64,000 nucleotides of DNA from Flammeovirgaceae bacterium (GTDB taxonomy: Bacteria; Bacteroidota; Bacteroidia; Cytophagales; Cyclobacteriaceae). Location of the stretch: assembly GCA_015180985.1 (NCBI GenBank), contig CP054185.1:1226001-1290000 (forward strand), written 5' to 3'. The notes under the pieces were generated by a model. That model made no database searches and was not told where the DNA came from. It saw only the letters and a list, made by a program, of their open reading frames with translations. A program made the position numbers and the translations under genes. Each line of letters opens with the position of its first letter. Positions within the stretch are counted from its first letter, which is position 1. Below, one piece after another: positions 8,427 to 16,890 of the stretch.

Positions 8427-10790
8427 ATGGCAAAACTCAGTATTTTGTGGTGTACACTGGTTACGACAGCATACGCTCAGTTGCCGCTGGAACAATGGCC
8501 TGAAAAACTGAAGGCTTTTTATACAGTTCACAATCCGGTAAAATTGCACCTGCAGTTTAATCAGCCGGCTTATGCACCCGGAGATACTGCCTTTTTTCGG
8601 GCCGCCTATCTGTTGGCAGCCGATGGCGCTCCGTTAAAAGGATATAACCTAATTGAACTGGATGTGGTTGATGCCTCCGGGAAAACAGTACTGCATCAGG
8701 TTTTCCGGATACGCGATGGCTGGGGCAGTAACCAACTGATGGTACCTACAGATATGCCCCCGGGTACTTACCGGGTATTTGTCTACGACAATTGGATGAA
8801 AAATTTTGGCCGATCCAGGTACTTTGCGGGCGAACTACAGGTGGCTGGTGAATATGCGTATTCAACTGCTCTGGTAAAGGAAAAGCCGGCCTGCTACCCG
8901 GAAGGCGGGCAGCTTGTTGCAGGCGTGCGGAATAAAGTAGTAGTGTATGCGGCAGCGGCCAACAATCAAAATGGTTTTGTAACGGATGCCTCCGGAAAAC
9001 AAATCGCCACGTTTATTACCGACAGCAATGGTTATGGATTATTTTTTATTACTCCCGATAAAGATGAGATCTATACCGTTAGCCTTAATGGACAGGCTAA
9101 CCAACTTGTTGCTGCCCGCGATGGTGTGAGTATTATGGTTACTCCTGCTGTCTCAGCAAAAAGCCAACACCGTGTGTTGCTGCAGGCACCTGCTTTGTCG
9201 GATTTACGAAATGCTCCACTCCATTTACTCATCAGCGGTCATGGTTTGGTTTATTATTCCGCAACATTTTCATTTCAGGATAAAGAATTTATTAACCTGG
9301 CCATACCAGCCGAAGCTTTGGGCCACGGCATTTGCTACTTAACAGTTAATAGTAGAGACGGAGAAACGCTTGCTTCACGAATTATCTTCAACAAGAAGAG
9401 TGCAGTCAAAATTTCTGTTAAGCCTGATAAACCATCGTATCCTACACGCACACCAGCTGCTATTGAAGTGTCGGTTTCGGATGATACTAATAATCCGGTG
9501 TTGGCACGCATGGCAGTTTCAGTTTATCAGCAGGCCATTTTTCCGTCAATCGAATCTTCATCAAGACAAACAGATCAGTACCTTTTGGTAGTAGCCGATC
9601 TTGACAAGCCCCTGCCTCCCGGCTTTGATGCCAATCTGCAAACTGCCGAAGGCTTACACCTGCTGGACCGCGTGCTGATTACAAATTCCTGGCCGTGGTA
9701 CACCTGGGAGAACGTGCTGGACAAGCAAACGAAACCACAGTTTTTATTCAGGGACTTTCTGCAGGTTAACGGAAGATTAGTTGAGCATCCGTCTGGTAAA
9801 CCCTTTACCGATTCGGTAAGCATAACCTTTTTTGTTATGGGTGCTCAGGATGTATACGAAGTGTTTTCAAGAAATGATGGTACGTTCCGTGTTTCATTTT
9901 TATTACCGTTTTATAGCAGTGAGAAAATTTTTTACCGGGTTGAGCGGGCCGGAAGAAGGATTGATGATGTAAGGCTTGAGCTAACCGATAGCCTGAACCA
10001 CTATGCTGCGCTGCCGCTGCAACGCACAGCCACTGGTAATCCGTATTACAGATACGCGCAAATGCGAAATCGCATAAATACTTCTTACCGGTACTTTAGT
10101 GCGGCTTCAAACCGAACCCCTGAAGTCATCAGCCGGAATGTGCTAATCGAGAAAGAACTTTTTGAGCCGGACGTAGCCATCGATTTGGATGATTATACAC
10201 TGTTTCCGACCATGCAGGAGACCCTTCACGAAATTGTACCTTACCTGCAATACCGCAAAATTGCCGGCCGTGATGTAGTGCGGCTCTATTTGCCCGAGCA
10301 GGCCAGGGCGGGCATGGAAAATCCGGCCTTCATTATTGATGGTGTGCTAACCGATGACGCCTCTTATTTTCTGAAGCTAAAACCAGCTGAAGTGGCTAAA
10401 ATAAAACTAATCTACACAGCTCCAAAGCTGGCGAAACTGGGAGCCATTTCTCGAAACGGTATCGTATTGGTTGAAACGAAAATAGAGAACAATGCAGCAA
10501 ATGTTGCGGCAACCAGTCGTTTATTCAGCATAAACGGAATTACACCGGCAATGCCTGTAAACAATAGCTCCTTTACCTGGCAGAAGGCAAATCCGCGTGC
10601 TCCACAGTTAAAATCATGTTTATTCTGGAACCCCCTTATCCGAAGCAACGAAAACGGGATGGCAAATTTCTCGTTCACAACGACCGATGAAACCGGGCGG
10701 TTTGTCATTCGGATTGAGGGACTTACCGTTGAAGGTGTACCGTTTGTTTACGAAGAATACCTGGATGTGAGCTACAGCAAAGGAAATTAA
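8427..10790 (+). CDS. MG2/alpha-2-macroglobulin-like surface protein with TonB plug-like C-terminal domain
   Basis: A 787-residue exported protein (signal peptide ending near TTAYAQ). Residues about 30-130 resemble the MG2 macroglobulin domain (QFNQPAYAPGDTAFFRAAYLLA, later MPPGTYRVFVYDNWMKN), followed by further beta-sandwich repeats. Near residues 628-690 a stretch reading NPAFIIDGVLTDDASYFLKL then IVLVETK resembles the plug domain of TonB receptors, although no barrel follows. The end (WNPLIRSNENGMANFSFTTTDETGRF) is a typical macroglobulin-like strand pattern. No thioester motif CxEQ is seen, so it is not a trapping alpha-2-macroglobulin. It ends the receptor/DUF4249 operon, and its TAA overlaps the convergent cycloligase stop by 4 bases. 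Function unknown. Confidence 0.85.
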   Translation: MAKLSILWCTLVTTAYAQLPLEQWPEKLKAFYTVHNPVKLHLQFNQPAYAPGDTAFFRAAYLLAADGAPLKGYNLIELDVVDASGKTVLHQVFRIRDGWGSNQLMVPTDMPPGTYRVFVYDNWMKNFGRSRYFAGELQVAGEYAYSTALVKEKPACYPEGGQLVAGVRNKVVVYAAAANNQNGFVTDASGKQIATFITDSNGYGLFFITPDKDEIYTVSLNGQANQLVAARDGVSIMVTPAVSAKSQHRVLLQAPALSDLRNAPLHLLISGHGLVYYSATFSFQDKEFINLAIPAEALGHGICYLTVNSRDGETLASRIIFNKKSAVKISVKPDKPSYPTRTPAAIEVSVSDDTNNPVLARMAVSVYQQAIFPSIESSSRQTDQYLLVVADLDKPLPPGFDANLQTAEGLHLLDRVLITNSWPWYTWENVLDKQTKPQFLFRDFLQVNGRLVEHPSGKPFTDSVSITFFVMGAQDVYEVFSRNDGTFRVSFLLPFYSSEKIFYRVERAGRRIDDVRLELTDSLNHYAALPLQRTATGNPYYRYAQMRNRINTSYRYFSAASNRTPEVISRNVLIEKELFEPDVAIDLDDYTLFPTMQETLHEIVPYLQYRKIAGRDVVRLYLPEQARAGMENPAFIIDGVLTDDASYFLKLKPAEVAKIKLIYTAPKLAKLGAISRNGIVLVETKIENNAANVAATSRLFSINGITPAMPVNNSSFTWQKANPRAPQLKSCLFWNPLIRSNENGMANFSFTTTDETGRFVIRIEGLTVEGVPFVYEEYLDVSYSKGN

Positions 10791-11362
10791 GAGGTAAATC
10801 TGAAAAATTTTTCAGGCGTAATGCAACCGGTAAGCGGGATGTCATCCGTTGTGGTGTCAATGGAATCAACTGGTCCAAAAAACGAAATCCCGATTCGATT
10901 GGTTTGTGGCCGGCATTTGGCAAGAAACCTATCGTAATAACCCTTACCGTACCCAACCCGATGCCCCGTGGTATCGAAGGCAAGCAAGGGAACCAGCACC
11001 AAGTCAATTTTATCTGCAGGCATTACAATATTTCCTGTTGGTTCGGGTACTCCCCAACGGCTGGTTTTCAGGTTACGCATGCCTTCAAACAGAAAGTGTT
11101 CAAGCTGGTTGGTTGCCGGGTTTACTTTCGGTACCGCAAGGCGGATATGGGTAAATTCCCGTTGCAGCCTATCAATAATAAGCCAGGTATCGGGTTCTTT
11201 TTTTTTGATAATCGGCAGGAAGCAATGGATCACTTTTACAAATGATAAATCTACAGAAGCAAAGAACATATCGCAGAGCCTGCGGTTAAACAGGTAATAC
11301 TCCGCTTCATTGAGTGATAACCTTTTTTTAATAAATGAATCACGTAGTTCCTGCTTAGTCAT
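10787..11362 (-). CDS. 5-formyltetrahydrofolate cyclo-ligase
   Basis: This enzyme uses ATP to convert 5-formyl-THF to 5,10-methenyl-THF and so salvages a folate that otherwise inhibits one-carbon enzymes. The 191-residue product begins MTKQELRDSFIKKRLSL, contains PKVN (substrate region), WGVPEP, and the family signature GYGKGYYDRFL near residue 150 that binds ATP phosphate. The ATG at 11362 is preferred because it overlaps the bshC stop by 8 bases (ATGACTAA) and gives the family N-terminus; the open frame extends 10 residues further without support. Encoded downstream of bshC in one operon. Confidence 0.94.
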   Translation of the reverse strand: MTKQELRDSFIKKRLSLNEAEYYLFNRRLCDMFFASVDLSFVKVIHCFLPIIKKKEPDTWLIIDRLQREFTHIRLAVPKVNPATNQLEHFLFEGMRNLKTSRWGVPEPTGNIVMPADKIDLVLVPLLAFDTTGHRVGYGKGYYDRFLAKCRPQTNRIGISFFGPVDSIDTTTDDIPLTGCITPEKFFRFTS

Positions 11363-12920
11363 TTTCAGCCAGGATGTTGAACCGGAAATCAAAGGGATCG
11401 AAATGCTGAACCAGCTTATGGATAAACTGCGGATCAGTTTGATAGAAATTCAGGAAGTTATCAGTGCGCTCCTGTAAACTGCCATTCGGAAAAAGGGCAT
11501 CCTTCAGCTCTTCCACCTGGCGCAGCCGGTCGGCCTGCCTGCGCTTTTCAGCGCGCAGTAATTTTTGTTCTATCTTTTCCAGGCTGTTTATCGCCCGTTT
11601 GGTTTCTGCGGCCACCATGGGCTCCAATGTTTTATCAAGGAATGTTGCATGGTTCTTAATGGCATTAAACTGATTAACGATTGCTTCCTTCTCTCCGTTT
11701 AACTGGATTTTATTTGAAGAAAATTTAAGTGCAGTTTGGTTTAGCAGTGTTGATTTCTCTTTGAACAAATCAGTTAATTCAATCCCTGTTTTTTGAAATT
11801 TCCGGAACTGCGGAGCATTGATTACTAAGGCAAAATTGCGGGGCAGTAAAACCGGAAAGGGCACGTTATAATAATCGAACATGCTTTTAAACTGCAGCCA
11901 GTACACCAGTTCGGCAGGCCCGCCTACGTACGCCAGGTTGGGCAGTATCATTTCCTGGTACAAAGGCCGCAGGCAAACATTCGGGCTGAATTTTTCGGGC
12001 GATTGCTGAACGAGTTTTTCAATTTCCGCCTTTGTAAACGATAGTGCAGTGTCTATCACAGTATACCGGTCGCCTGATTTTTCAATACGGCTCCTCAGCC
12101 CATCGTCCAGGTAAAACAGATTTACCTCCCGGCAAAATACCTGGGGTTTATACCCAAGCTTTTCGAGGTTTGAGTTGGTTTGATCGACTAACCTTTTGGC
12201 TGAATGATTGAAAAGGTCGTCACTGATAACCGGTGAAAAAAGTTTTTTCAATTCGTGGTCGTCTCCGTCAATTGCCACAAGCCCGTATTCGCCAAACAAT
12301 GCATTCACGTAATAGCGAACGGCATCGCTGAGTTTTTTAAACCGGGTGTACGCTTCTTTAAACAGGGTAATGTCTCCGGGAATTTCGGAAAACAACGTCT
12401 TCAAATCATGGGTTGTAAACCGGCCCACTGCCCCCTGTTGCGAAGTGTGCCAGGTATAGTTTTTCCCGTAAAGTCTGAAGGATTTGATTTCATCGTAGTC
12501 ATGGTCTTCAGAGGCCATCCAGTACACTGGAACAAACCGGTAATCGGGGTACGCTGCTGAAAGTTTTTTACAGGCATTGATTACTGTAACGATTTTATAA
12601 ATAAAGTAAAGCGGCCCCGTAAAAATATTAAGCTGGTGCCCGGTGGTTATCGTAAATGTTTTAGTATTGCCCAGGTTGCTGATGTTGTTTTTTACGGCTT
12701 GGGCTGCAGAAACATGGGTATATTGCTTTTGAAGAACCTGAACCAGTATGTTCCGGTTGCCTGCCGGAAAGGATTGTTTCTGTGCGAGTTGGTCTGCGAA
12801 ATTTTTAAGTTCAGGAAACGTATTATAAAAGGATTTGAGGGATTCCTTTTGTCGGATATAATCCAGAAAAAAGGGGGTGAATGCACCCGTGGATTCGAAC
12901 GATACCGGGTTAACATTCAT
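11355..12920 (-). CDS. bshC: Bacillithiol biosynthesis cysteine-adding enzyme BshC
   Basis: BshC adds cysteine to glucosaminyl-malate, the last step of bacillithiol synthesis; bacillithiol replaces glutathione as the main low-molecular-weight thiol in many Firmicutes and Bacteroidota. The 521 residues match the family length. Characteristic text includes TGHQLNIFTGPLYFIYKI near residue 95, PVYWMASEDHDYDE near 130 (Rossmann-like HIGH-type site) and LPNLAYVGGPAELVYWLQ near 330. A C-terminal coiled coil (residues about 415-480, ending KRRQADRLRQVEELKDALFP) is also typical. The presence of this gene predicts bacillithiol in the organism; bshA and bshB are not in the window. Confidence 0.96.
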   Translation of the reverse strand: MNVNPVSFESTGAFTPFFLDYIRQKESLKSFYNTFPELKNFADQLAQKQSFPAGNRNILVQVLQKQYTHVSAAQAVKNNISNLGNTKTFTITTGHQLNIFTGPLYFIYKIVTVINACKKLSAAYPDYRFVPVYWMASEDHDYDEIKSFRLYGKNYTWHTSQQGAVGRFTTHDLKTLFSEIPGDITLFKEAYTRFKKLSDAVRYYVNALFGEYGLVAIDGDDHELKKLFSPVISDDLFNHSAKRLVDQTNSNLEKLGYKPQVFCREVNLFYLDDGLRSRIEKSGDRYTVIDTALSFTKAEIEKLVQQSPEKFSPNVCLRPLYQEMILPNLAYVGGPAELVYWLQFKSMFDYYNVPFPVLLPRNFALVINAPQFRKFQKTGIELTDLFKEKSTLLNQTALKFSSNKIQLNGEKEAIVNQFNAIKNHATFLDKTLEPMVAAETKRAINSLEKIEQKLLRAEKRRQADRLRQVEELKDALFPNGSLQERTDNFLNFYQTDPQFIHKLVQHFDPFDFRFNILAEND

Positions 12921-13000
12921 GGCAACAGCAATCCGTTAGGCAAAGCATACGACAAATAACGCGTTTTTGACGGTAAGGTTAAATGAAATTACACGGGCAT

Positions 13001-14311
13001 TTATACAGCCGTTCCGTGCAAATCGAAATCGGTGGCTGAGGTTATCTTAACCGGCACGAAATCGCCAATCCGCAAATACCCAGCTGCGGCATCAATGATT
13101 ACTTCGTTATCCACTTCGGGCGAATCGAATTCGGTGCGGCCTACGAAGTTTCCGCCTTCCTTCCGGTCAATTAATACCTTGTATGTGTTACCCACCTTCT
13201 GCTGGTTAAGTTCGTTCGAAATGCCCTGCTGCAATTCCATTACGGCATCAGCCCGTTGTTGTTTTACTTCATCGGGTACATCATCGTTCATGGAATAGGC
13301 ATGCGTGTTCTCTTCATGCGAGTATGTAAAAACTCCCAGTCGGTCGAAACGGGATTTTTCCACAAAATCCATCATTTCCTCAAAGTCTTTCTCCGTTTCA
13401 CCGGGGTGGCCTGCAATGAGGGTGGTGCGTATGGCAATGCCCGGCACTTTCGCGCGGATGGTTTGAAGTAACTGTTCGGTTTTTTCGCGCGTGGTTCCCC
13501 TGCGCATGCGTTCAAGCATGTTGGTGCTGCCGTGCTGCAAAGGAATATCCAGGTACTTGCAAATGGTGCTGCGCTGGGCCATCACGTCAAGCACATCCAT
13601 AGGGAAGCCCGTAGGGAAGGCATAGTGGAGGCGGATCCATTCAATACCCTCCACATCGGCCAGTCGGTTAAGCAGTTCGGCCAGGTTTCTTTTCTTGTAA
13701 AGATCCAATCCGTAATAGGTCGAGTCCTGGGCAATTATCAGCAATTCTTTGGTTCCGCCCTTCGCCAGGTTTTGTGATTCTTTTATCAGTTCTTCAATCG
13801 GACGCGATACATGCCTGCCCCGCATGATGGGTATAGCGCAGAAAGAACAGGGCCGATCGCACCCTTCCGAAATTTTCAGGTACGCATAGTGACCGGGGTT
13901 CGTCAGTATCCGCTCGCCTACCAGTTCCTGTTTGTAGTCGGCTTTGAATTGTTTGAGCAGGCGGGAAAGATCGCGTGTACCGAACCAGGCATCAACTTCG
14001 GGGATTTCTTTTTCGAGATCGTCTTTATACCGTTGCGACAGGCATCCGGTAACATACACCTTATCTACCAGGCCTTCCTGCTTGGCGTCAACATAACGAA
14101 GTATCGTGTCGATGGATTCCTGCTTGGCATTGTCGATAAAACCGCACGTATTGATCACCACCACACTGGCGTCATCGGCACCCGATTCATGAACGGCCTC
14201 GATGCCATTACCACGCAACTGGGTAAGTAACACCTCCGAGTCAACCACATTTTTCGAACACCCCAGCGTAACAATGTTGACTTTGGTGTTTGTATGTCCC
14301 TTGGTTTTCAC
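13001..14311 (-). CDS. rimO: Ribosomal protein S12 methylthiotransferase RimO
   Basis: RimO is a radical-SAM enzyme with two 4Fe-4S clusters that methylthiolates an aspartate of ribosomal protein S12. The N-terminal UPF0004 domain carries cluster cysteines in TLGCSKN (Cys18), VINTCGF and VTGCLSQ; the radical-SAM motif is CDRPCSFC near residue 143; a C-terminal TRAM domain ends the protein. The text TLGCSKNVVDSEVLL favours RimO over MiaB. I choose GTG at 14311, which gives the usual MKTK start; a TTG at 14335 is an alternative. It is divergent from the DUF6452 gene. Confidence 0.95.
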   Translation of the reverse strand: MKTKGHTNTKVNIVTLGCSKNVVDSEVLLTQLRGNGIEAVHESGADDASVVVINTCGFIDNAKQESIDTILRYVDAKQEGLVDKVYVTGCLSQRYKDDLEKEIPEVDAWFGTRDLSRLLKQFKADYKQELVGERILTNPGHYAYLKISEGCDRPCSFCAIPIMRGRHVSRPIEELIKESQNLAKGGTKELLIIAQDSTYYGLDLYKKRNLAELLNRLADVEGIEWIRLHYAFPTGFPMDVLDVMAQRSTICKYLDIPLQHGSTNMLERMRRGTTREKTEQLLQTIRAKVPGIAIRTTLIAGHPGETEKDFEEMMDFVEKSRFDRLGVFTYSHEENTHAYSMNDDVPDEVKQQRADAVMELQQGISNELNQQKVGNTYKVLIDRKEGGNFVGRTEFDSPEVDNEVIIDAAAGYLRIGDFVPVKITSATDFDLHGTAV

Positions 14312-14363
14312 GCGATTCGGTTTTAAGGCCTGCAAAAATACGAAAAATACAAGGGCACCGGGT

Positions 14364-14392
14364 TTGCGCGTTATACTGAAGACGTATCTTTA
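14364..14392 (+). promoter_or_regulatory. Candidate -33/-7 promoter of the DUF6452 gene
   Basis: A TTG at 14364-14366 and TATCTTTA at 14385-14392 (one mismatch to TAnnTTTG) are 18 bases apart, matching the Bacteroidota sigma-A promoter. The start GTG is only 6 bases downstream of the -7 element, so a transcript from here would have almost no leader. Confidence 0.45.
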
Positions 14393-14398
14393 CGAATT

Positions 14399-14857
14399 GT
14401 GAGATTTGCACTGCCAGTTTTTTTTATTGTGATGGTTTCGTCCTGTCTGGATGAGCCGGATTGCATCCGGAATGCCGATACCGCACTGGTCATTCAGTTT
14501 AAGCGATTGCTTGACGGGAAAAACGACACGTTGATTTTTTACCGGGTTGAAGCCATTGGCACCGACAGTATTTTTTACGGTCAGGATCCCGATGTACTGG
14601 ACACCCTTCGCGGAACGCCCATGATTTTATCGGTTAACCCGAATGCAACGTCCACGTCATTTACCTTTTATCTCCCGGTGTTGGAGCGATCGCTTTCTGT
14701 TGAATATGACAGGTCAGTGCGGTTTATCAGTGAAGATTGCGGCAGCGAAGTGAGCCTCAGCAACCTCAGAATTTCGTTTACCGATTTTGATTCAGTTCGT
14801 GTTATTAATCCCATTTTAAGCACTGCCCGAACCGTAAACATTGAAATCTACCGCTAA
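14399..14857 (+). CDS. DUF6452 family lipoprotein
   Basis: A 152-residue protein starting at a GTG, with a hydrophobic leader and lipobox-like VSSC (about Cys16, SSCLDEPDC). The rest (ADTALVIQFKRLLDGKNDTLIFYRVEAIGTDSIFYG, then LRGTPMILSVNPNATSTSFTFY) matches DUF6452, a Bacteroidota family of beta-rich envelope proteins of unknown role. It overlaps the next gene by 17 bases, and the pair DUF6452-DUF6048 recurs as neighbours in this phylum, so a shared envelope function is likely. No catalytic motif is visible. Confidence 0.85.
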   Translation: MRFALPVFFIVMVSSCLDEPDCIRNADTALVIQFKRLLDGKNDTLIFYRVEAIGTDSIFYGQDPDVLDTLRGTPMILSVNPNATSTSFTFYLPVLERSLSVEYDRSVRFISEDCGSEVSLSNLRISFTDFDSVRVINPILSTARTVNIEIYR

Positions 14858-15497
14858 CATATTGCTGATCCTGCTTTCGATAAACCTGCTTGCCCAAAAA
14901 GCCGATACGCTGGTGCGCGATTTCAGGCCATCGGGTGTCCGCATCGGGTATGATGTTTTTGGGGGTGCCAGGAGCGCGCTGGATAAAACGTATTCCGGCT
15001 TTGAAATGAGTGCCGATGTTGATTTTTACCGCTACTACCTTACGGTTGATGTTGGAAACTGGAAACGGGAGCTGACAAGTGATGCAGACCGGTACATTAA
15101 CAACGGTAATTATATGCGGGCAGGTGTTGATGTAAATTTTTTAAAGAAAGATCCGGAACGGAACATGTTCTTTATCGGGGCGCGCTACGGCTGGGGAACA
15201 TTTTCAGAATCGCTGGTGAAGACAACGGATGATCCGGTTTGGGGAATAACTACGGAAACATTTACCAATACCAACAGCCGTGCTTCCTGGTTTGAAGTGA
15301 CCACCGGGCTTCGCGTAAAGATGTATAAGTTTTTCTGGATGGGGTATACCATCCGGTATAAGTTTGGATTGAATACTTCCGGTACAGGGGAGTTGGCGAC
15401 TTACGATGTGCCGGGCTTTGGCAGTACGTTTAAGAGTTCTACCTGGGGTTTTAATTACCTGCTATTGTTCAGGATACCGGTGAGGAAGGAGTTGTAA
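14841..15497 (+). CDS. DUF6048 family outer-membrane barrel-like protein
   Basis: A 218-residue exported protein read from TTG at 14841, with a leader ending near INLLAQK. The body alternates polar and aromatic residues (VRIGYDVFGGARSALDK, YYLTVDVGNWKREL, MFFIGARYGWGTF, MGYTIRYKFGLN, WGFNYLLLFRIPV), the pattern of an outer-membrane beta-barrel of roughly eight strands. It corresponds to DUF6048, function unknown. The start lies inside the end of the DUF6452 gene (17-base overlap), implying coupled translation, and the gene ends 2 bases before the convergent ftsY stop. Confidence 0.84.
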   Translation: MKSTANILLILLSINLLAQKADTLVRDFRPSGVRIGYDVFGGARSALDKTYSGFEMSADVDFYRYYLTVDVGNWKRELTSDADRYINNGNYMRAGVDVNFLKKDPERNMFFIGARYGWGTFSESLVKTTDDPVWGITTETFTNTNSRASWFEVTTGLRVKMYKFFWMGYTIRYKFGLNTSGTGELATYDVPGFGSTFKSSTWGFNYLLLFRIPVRKEL

Positions 15498-15499
15498 GT

Positions 15500-16453
15500 C
15501 TATTGGTTGGCAAACAATGAATCCACAAACTCGGCATTGTTAAAAATCTGCAGGTCGTCAACCTTTTCGCCAACGCCAATGTATTTCACCGGTATTTTAA
15601 ATTCATCCGAAATGCCGATTACTACGCCACCTTTCGCTGTGCCGTCAAGCTTGGTAATAGCCAGCCCGGTTACATCGGTGGCTTTGGTAAACTCGCGGGC
15701 CTGGATTACGGCATTCTGGCCGGTACTGCCATCGAGCACCAGCAGCACTTCGTGGGGTGCATCCGGAATAACTTTCTGAATCACACGCCTGATTTTTGAA
15801 AGCTCGTTCATCAGGTTGGTTTTGGTATGCAGGCGACCGGCCGTGTCAATGATCACCACATCCGCATTTTTATCCAGTCCCTCTTTTACGGCATCAAAAG
15901 CAACGGACGATGGGTCAGTATTCATACCACGGCTTACAACGGGTATGCCGTTCCGTTCGCCCCAAAGTTTAAGCTGGTCAACAGCCGCAGCACGAAAGGT
16001 ATCGGCTGCACCCAGCAAAACCGATTTGCCTAACTTTTTATACTGAGCCGAAAGTTTGCCAATGGTGGTAGTTTTACCCACACCGTTTACGCCTACCACC
16101 ATCATCACATACGGTTTAATGCCGGCCGGCAGATCAAAATCCTGCAATGAAGCCGATTGGTTTTCAGCCAACAACGAAGCAATTTCTTCTTTTAGGATGC
16201 GGTTTAGTTCAACTGTGCCAAGGTATTTGTCGCGCGCTACACGCTGCTGAATGCGTTCAATAATTTTTAGCGTGGTATTAACGCCAACATCGGAGGAGAT
16301 GAGGATTTCCTCCAGGTTATCGAGCACGTTATCATCTACCGTGGATTTACCGGCCACCGCCTTGCCGAGGCGGGTAAAAAAACTCTCACTGGTTTTTTGC
16401 AACCCCTTGTTGAGCGATTCTTTCTTTTCTTTTGTAAAAAATCCGAAGGCCAT
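15500..16453 (-). CDS. ftsY: Signal recognition particle receptor FtsY
   Basis: FtsY is the GTPase that docks SRP-ribosome complexes at the inner membrane for co-translational insertion. The 317 residues comprise a short basic N-terminus without the long acidic A domain of E. coli, the helical N domain, and the NG GTPase with G1 GVNGVGKTT, the ADTFRAAAVDQLK insertion motif, G3 DTAGR and G4 TKLDG, ending with the family GVGEKVDDLQIFN segment. It is downstream of rpmB-rpmG-DUF4295 on the same strand but separated from them by a strong hairpin terminator, so it probably also has its own promoter. Confidence 0.97.
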   Translation of the reverse strand: MAFGFFTKEKKESLNKGLQKTSESFFTRLGKAVAGKSTVDDNVLDNLEEILISSDVGVNTTLKIIERIQQRVARDKYLGTVELNRILKEEIASLLAENQSASLQDFDLPAGIKPYVMMVVGVNGVGKTTTIGKLSAQYKKLGKSVLLGAADTFRAAAVDQLKLWGERNGIPVVSRGMNTDPSSVAFDAVKEGLDKNADVVIIDTAGRLHTKTNLMNELSKIRRVIQKVIPDAPHEVLLVLDGSTGQNAVIQAREFTKATDVTGLAITKLDGTAKGGVVIGISDEFKIPVKYIGVGEKVDDLQIFNNAEFVDSLFANQ

Positions 16454-16467
16454 ACATGCAACTTAGT

Positions 16468-16504
16468 AAAAAAACGAACCCCTGCTCCCGAAGGAACAGG
16501 GGTT
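16468..16504 (-). terminator. Rho-independent terminator after rpmB-rpmG-DUF4295
   Basis: On the minus strand an 8-bp stem (AACCCCTG / CAGGGGTT, 16477-16484 with 16497-16504) continues into TCC/GGA around a UUCG tetraloop closed by C-G, followed by seven T residues (16468-16474). It lies between the DUF4295 stop and the ftsY start. Confidence 0.88.
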
Positions 16505-16528
16505 TGAAAAATGCTTTTACAATACCGG

Positions 16529-16684
16529 TTATTTTTTGGCCAATGTTTCTTTCACCATTTCGGCCGGAACAATCTCTTCCCTAAAGGTGTAGGCTCCGGT
16601 TTTTTCCGACTTGATGGCGCGAATCACTTTTGCGTAGTGCTTGCCATCCCCTTTCTTCAGCGTTGCAACAACTTTCTTTGCCAT
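16529..16684 (-). CDS. DUF4295 small basic protein linked to ribosomal L28/L33 genes
   Basis: A 51-residue frame beginning MAKKVVATLKKGDGKHYAKV, with GAYTFREEIVPAEMVKE near the end, matches DUF4295, a Bacteroidota family found immediately after rpmG. It is very rich in lysine (about one residue in five) and its start lies 2 bases after the L33 stop, so it is co-translated with ribosomal proteins. A ribosome-associated role is likely by context but unproven. It is too short for usual ORF cut-offs, which is why it is easily missed. A terminator follows. Confidence 0.9.
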   Translation of the reverse strand: MAKKVVATLKKGDGKHYAKVIRAIKSEKTGAYTFREEIVPAEMVKETLAKK

Positions 16685-16686
16685 GG

Positions 16687-16869
16687 TTACTTAATTTCTT
16701 TGTGTAAGGTATATTTTTTCAACACCGGGTTGTACTTCTTCAACTCCAGCCGCTCGGTGGTGTTTTTGCGGTTTTTGGTGGTAATGTAACGGCTCATGCC
16801 GGGCATGCCCGAAGCTTTGTGTTCGGTGCATTCCAGAATTACCTGTACGCGGTTGCCTTTCTTTGCCAT
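16687..16869 (-). CDS. rpmG: 50S ribosomal protein L33
   Basis: A 60-residue large-subunit protein: [16 protein letters not shown] at the N-terminus, then [22 protein letters not shown] and a basic tail, which is the L33 signature. Only one cysteine is present (ECTEH), so the paired CxxC zinc ligands of the zinc-binding form are absent; this is the C-minus type. It sits 21 bases after rpmB and 2 bases before DUF4295. Confidence 0.97.
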   Translation of the reverse strand: MAKKGNRVQVILECTEHKASGMPGMSRYITTKNRKNTTERLELKKYNPVLKKYTLHKEIK

Positions 16870-16890
16870 GTTCGTAATCGGTTAATTATG

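Noticed and set aside
10712..10800. Possible frameshift at the convergent end of MG2-like and cyclo-ligase genes
   Set aside because: Both genes end normally; a 4-base TTAA is shared by the two stops, as in other convergent pairs of this window.
10849..11297. Several plus-strand frames opposite the 5-formyl-THF cyclo-ligase
   Set aside because: Antisense shadows of a gene with the family GYGKGYYDRFL signature.
13811..14230. Open frame of 139 codons on the plus strand opposite rimO
   Set aside because: It is antisense to a complete RimO with all cluster motifs, and its text has no family pattern or signal peptide; it reflects codon composition.
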